From an uncultured Opitutia bacterium (lineage in GTDB: Bacteria; Verrucomicrobiota; Verrucomicrobiia; Opitutales; UBA953): DNA of 8,251 bases. This document shows positions 5,937-8,251 of the stretch, in pieces. Location of the stretch: the NCBI GenBank assembly GCA_903957465.1, contig CAJBPJ010000109.1:1-8251 (forward strand), read 5' to 3'. The notes beneath the pieces are model-generated. The model saw nothing but the letters and a program-made list of their open reading frames with translations, ran no database searches and was not told the DNA's origin. The number at the start of each line of letters is the position of its first letter. Within the stretch, counting starts at the first letter, position 1. Both the position numbers and the translations under genes were made by a program.

Positions 5937-7851
5937 CGCCTTGTTTTTCGTAACGCTTACGGTCGCTATCTGAAAGGTAGCGCTTGCGCATACGAATGTG
6001 GTTCGGGGTGACCTCAACCAATTCATCTGTCTCGATGTATTCAAGACACGCTTCGAGCGACATCTTGCGATGTGGCTTGATGCGAGCTTGGTCATCTGAG
6101 CCTGAAGCACGCACGTTCGTGAGCTTCTTATTGTGGGTCAGGTTCACCTCAAGGTCGTTATCTTTACAGTGCTCACCAATCACCATGCCCATGTAAATCT
6201 CGTCGCCAGGGGAGACGAAGAAGTCACCACGATCATAAAGACGGTCGAGTGAATAGGCGAAGACCTCGCCCGGCTCAGCGGCAATCATCACGCCGGCAGC
6301 ACGGTGGGGTGGCTCGCCACGTACTGGCTCATATCCGAGCAAGGTGTGGTACATGACGGCATCGCCACGTGTGGTTGTGAGCATGAGCGTGCGCAGGCCG
6401 AAAAGTGAACGCGAAGGAATCTTGAACTCCATGTGAATCCAGCCGCTGGTGCCGGCTTTGGTGTCCATGTGACGAAGCTCGCCCTTACGACCGAGCACGA
6501 GCGACATGACATCATTCTGGGATGCTTCAGGGCAATCCACGGCGAGAGTTTCAACTGGCTCGCACATCACGCCATCAACTTCTTTGAGAATCACGCGAGG
6601 CTTACCCACTTGGAGTTCATAACCTTCGCGACGCATCGTTTCAATCAACACGCCAAGGTGCATGAGGCCGCGACCGGAAACCTGGAACGCATCGGCACCT
6701 GGCTCACGCTCAACGCGAAGAGCAACATTCCGCTCAAGTTCGCGGATGAGGCGATCGCCGACCTGACGACCGGTAACAAACTTACCATCGCGACCTGCGA
6801 AAGGTGAATCATTCACGCGGAAAGCCATCGTGACGGTTGGCTCGTCAACCTCAACAGGGGTGAGTGCCACAGGATTATCGATATCCGCAATGGTGGCACC
6901 AATTTCAACATGCTCGAGGCCGACAACGGCAACGATGTCGCCCGCAGAGACTTCCTTGGCTTCGGTTCGGCCGAGAGCTTCAAAGACTTCAACCTTCAGC
7001 GTGCGCTGCTTGGTGACTTCGCCCGTACGTGAGACTAAGCTCACAGGCATACTACCACGAATTGTGCCTGCAGTCACCCGACCCACAGCAATTCGACCGA
7101 CGTAATCACTGTACAAAATAGTCGTGACCATAATCTGCAACGAATGCGCTAAGGCTTCTTCGCGAGATTTGAATCCAGCTGCCGCGCTACGGGGTGAACC
7201 CTGAGCGTAGGGAGCAGGGATGTGGTCGACGATTGCCTGGAAGAGCTCGAGGAGATCTTTCGGGCGCTTACCCTCTTCGCACTTTGCACGATCGAGCGTG
7301 CCCCAACCTTCGCGACCGGATGCGTAGATAATTGGAAAGTCCAGTGCGTACTCGGGTGCATCAAGGGCAACCAGTAGGTCAAAGATTTCGTTCACGACGG
7401 CATCGGGACGTGCCGATGCTTTGTCGATTTTGTTAATGACCACGATTGGCTTCAGTCCGAGGGCGAGTGCCTTGGAAAGTACGAAACGGGTCTGTGGCAT
7501 CGGGCCTTCAAAGGAGTCGACAACCAGAAGACAGCCATCCGCCATATTGAGAACGCGTTCAACTTCGCCACCGAAGTCAGCGTGGCCCGGGGTGTCGATG
7601 AGATTGAGTTTATAGGACTTCTTTGTGCGGTCATCCGTCCAGCGCACCGAGCAATTCTTCGCAGTAATGGTAATGCCACGCTCACGCTCAAGATCGCCGG
7701 AGTCCATAATCAGACCGTGCTGACCACCTGCGAGTTTATCGAGGTCCTCAGCCCGGAACATGCCGGACTGATAGAGGAGTCTATCAGTTAATGTAGTTTT
7801 GCCATGGTCGACGTGAGCGATGATGGCGAGATTGCGGATTTCCTGTGACAT
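5926..7851 (-). CDS. typA: Translational GTPase TypA/BipA
   Basis: This is a complete 641-residue ribosome-associated GTPase of the EF-G/LepA class that affects ribosome assembly and stress or cold adaptation. G motifs are clear: G1 AHVDHGKTT (12-20), G2 ERERGITIT (55-63), G3 DTPGHADFGGE (86-96), G4 NKID (140-143) and G5 ASGREG (177-182). Then come domain II (about 237-330), an EF-G domain III-like part (SGRGLMHLGVLIETMRREGY, 392-411), a domain V-like part (about 427-510) and the BipA-specific C-terminus with VIGEHCKDNDLEVN (557-570), KKLTNVRASGSDD (575-587) and VEVTPNHIRMRKR (612-624). It is longer than the usual 600-615 residues, mainly because of an extra stretch at about 217-236 between the G domain and domain II. 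The ATG at 7851 begins exactly at the family's usual N-terminus (RNLAIIAHVDHGKTT) and lacks a clear Shine-Dalgarno sequence. It converges on the membrane-protein gene. Confidence 0.97.
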   Translation of the reverse strand: MSQEIRNLAIIAHVDHGKTTLTDRLLYQSGMFRAEDLDKLAGGQHGLIMDSGDLERERGITITAKNCSVRWTDDRTKKSYKLNLIDTPGHADFGGEVERVLNMADGCLLVVDSFEGPMPQTRFVLSKALALGLKPIVVINKIDKASARPDAVVNEIFDLLVALDAPEYALDFPIIYASGREGWGTLDRAKCEEGKRPKDLLELFQAIVDHIPAPYAQGSPRSAAAGFKSREEALAHSLQIMVTTILYSDYVGRIAVGRVTAGTIRGSMPVSLVSRTGEVTKQRTLKVEVFEALGRTEAKEVSAGDIVAVVGLEHVEIGATIADIDNPVALTPVEVDEPTVTMAFRVNDSPFAGRDGKFVTGRQVGDRLIRELERNVALRVEREPGADAFQVSGRGLMHLGVLIETMRREGYELQVGKPRVILKEVDGVMCEPVETLAVDCPEASQNDVMSLVLGRKGELRHMDTKAGTSGWIHMEFKIPSRSLFGLRTLMLTTTRGDAVMYHTLLGYEPVRGEPPHRAAGVMIAAEPGEVFAYSLDRLYDRGDFFVSPGDEIYMGMVIGEHCKDNDLEVNLTHNKKLTNVRASGSDDQARIKPHRKMSLEACLEYIETDELVEVTPNHIRMRKRYLSDSDRKRYEKQGASA

Positions 7852-7872
7852 GGCTTCAAGCTGAGGAGTAGG

Positions 7873-8013
7873 GACTAAAGTCAGAAGAAGGAAGGATTAA
7901 TTGACCGAAATGACCAAAGACTAAGGACTAAAGCGGTTAGGCAAAAAACCGCCAAAATCCACCTGCACCCCATCCTTAGTGCTTTGTCTTTAGGCCTTAG
8001 GGTCAACCTTTAG
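7873..8013. repeat. Cluster of short direct and inverted CTAAAG/CTTTAG-type repeats between typA and the M3 peptidase gene
   Basis: The gap of 158 bp between typA and the next gene holds GACTAAAG (7873-7880), GACTAAGG (7919-7926) and GACTAAAG (7926-7933), and then the inverted forms CCTTAG (7974-7979), CTTTAG (7988-7993), CCTTAG (7995-8000) and CTTTAG (8008-8013). The arms at 7921-7933 and 7988-8000 pair at 12 of 13 positions. TGACCGAAA and TGACCAAAG lie head to tail at 7902-7919. No ORF or RNA gene is apparent. Confidence 0.6.
7933..7952 (-). terminator. Possible weak hairpin terminator after the M3 peptidase gene
   Basis: GCGGTT (7933-7938) and AACCGC (7947-7952) form a perfect 6-bp stem with an 8-nt loop. 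Read on the minus strand it is followed by TTTAGT, a short T tract. It lies about 58 nt after the peptidase stop codon, inside the larger repeat cluster. The stem is short and the T run poor, so terminator function is uncertain. Confidence 0.35.
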
Positions 8014-8251
8014 GCCAAACCATCCCGAACCAGCATAGCCTCAGGATCAGGGTCTCGGCCCATGAAACTATGGAAAAGGTCACCGGCTGGCTCGCTGTTA
8101 CCCTTAGCCAAGATCTTTTCCCGGAGGTCTCGGCCTGTCTTGGGATTCAGCAGGCCCTCTTTCTTAAATCGACTAAAGGCGTCAGCATCAAGGACCTCTG
8201 CCCACTTATAGGCGTAGTAACCACAGGCATAACCTGTGGCGTCCGAAAAGA
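8010..8251 (-). CDS. M3-family metallopeptidase (oligopeptidase A / dipeptidyl carboxypeptidase type), C-terminal fragment
   Basis: Only the last 79 residues and the stop codon lie in the window; the gene enters from the right edge. The fragment starts FSDATGYACGYYAYKWAEVL and continues DADAFSRFKKEGLLN, then GRDLREKILAKGNS, and ends near SFMGRDPDPEAMLVRDGLA. This matches the conserved C-terminus of M3 (thimet/PrlC/Dcp-like) peptidases: the substrate-loop tyrosines in GYxxGYYxYxWAEVLDADAF, then a GRDP/GREP motif close to the end. These cytosolic zinc enzymes degrade oligopeptides. The HExxH zinc site would lie outside the window, so activity cannot be assessed. The remaining C-terminus appears intact and stops at a normal place. 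It is on the same strand as typA and 158 bp upstream of it. PrlC and Dcp cannot be told apart from this fragment. Confidence 0.88.
   Translation of the reverse strand, partial: FSDATGYACGYYAYKWAEVLDADAFSRFKKEGLLNPKTGRDLREKILAKGNSEPAGDLFHSFMGRDPDPEAMLVRDGLA

Noticed and set aside
6433..6807. Plus-strand 124-residue frame inside typA
   Set aside because: typA is intact on the minus strand with all family motifs; this frame is its antisense shadow.

Overview
The window looks like a chromosomal segment of a free-living Gram-negative-type bacterium, most plausibly Verrucomicrobiota (Opitutae-like). This placement is inferred from three things: a Tat-exported GH109-type oxidoreductase next to housekeeping genes, a large LOG-family protein of the Verrucomicrobia/Planctomycetes style, and start codons that mostly lack a clear Shine-Dalgarno sequence. 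No ribosomal RNA or other decisive marker is present. No phage, transposon, CRISPR or plasmid feature was seen.

Left part (1-1617, minus strand): a compact cluster reading rpmH, rnpA, yidD, then the N-terminal half of a membrane sulfatase / LTA-synthase-like protein that runs off the left edge. rpmH, rnpA and yidD are nearly contiguous or overlapping. The gene after yidD is the sulfatase-like one, where yidC usually lies. A near-consensus -35 element upstream of rpmH could drive this cluster.

Middle (1719-5936, plus strand): a divergent run starts with a LOG-family nucleotide phosphoribohydrolase-like gene, overlapped by cutA, followed 5 nt later by a CPBP-family membrane protease. A Tat-exported GH109-type (NAD-dependent glycosidase) protein follows and ends in a UUCG-loop hairpin and a strong rho-independent terminator. 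After that come tsaE (tRNA t6A synthesis) and an unrecognised four-helix membrane protein, almost abutting.

Right part (5926-8251, minus strand): a complete typA/bipA translational GTPase converges on the membrane-protein gene with an 11-nt tail-to-tail overlap. A 158-bp intergenic region rich in short CTAAAG/CTTTAG-type repeats separates it from the C-terminal 79 residues of an M3-family oligopeptidase entering from the right edge.

Most of the window is core housekeeping (ribosome, RNase P, membrane insertion, t6A, BipA) with a few accessory enzymes. I did not find a convincing new multi-gene system. The points most worth a second look are the gene in the yidC position, the unrecognised four-helix protein, the GH109 glycine loop, the tsaE start region, the tandem repeat in the rpmH promoter, and the repeat-rich gap upstream of typA.
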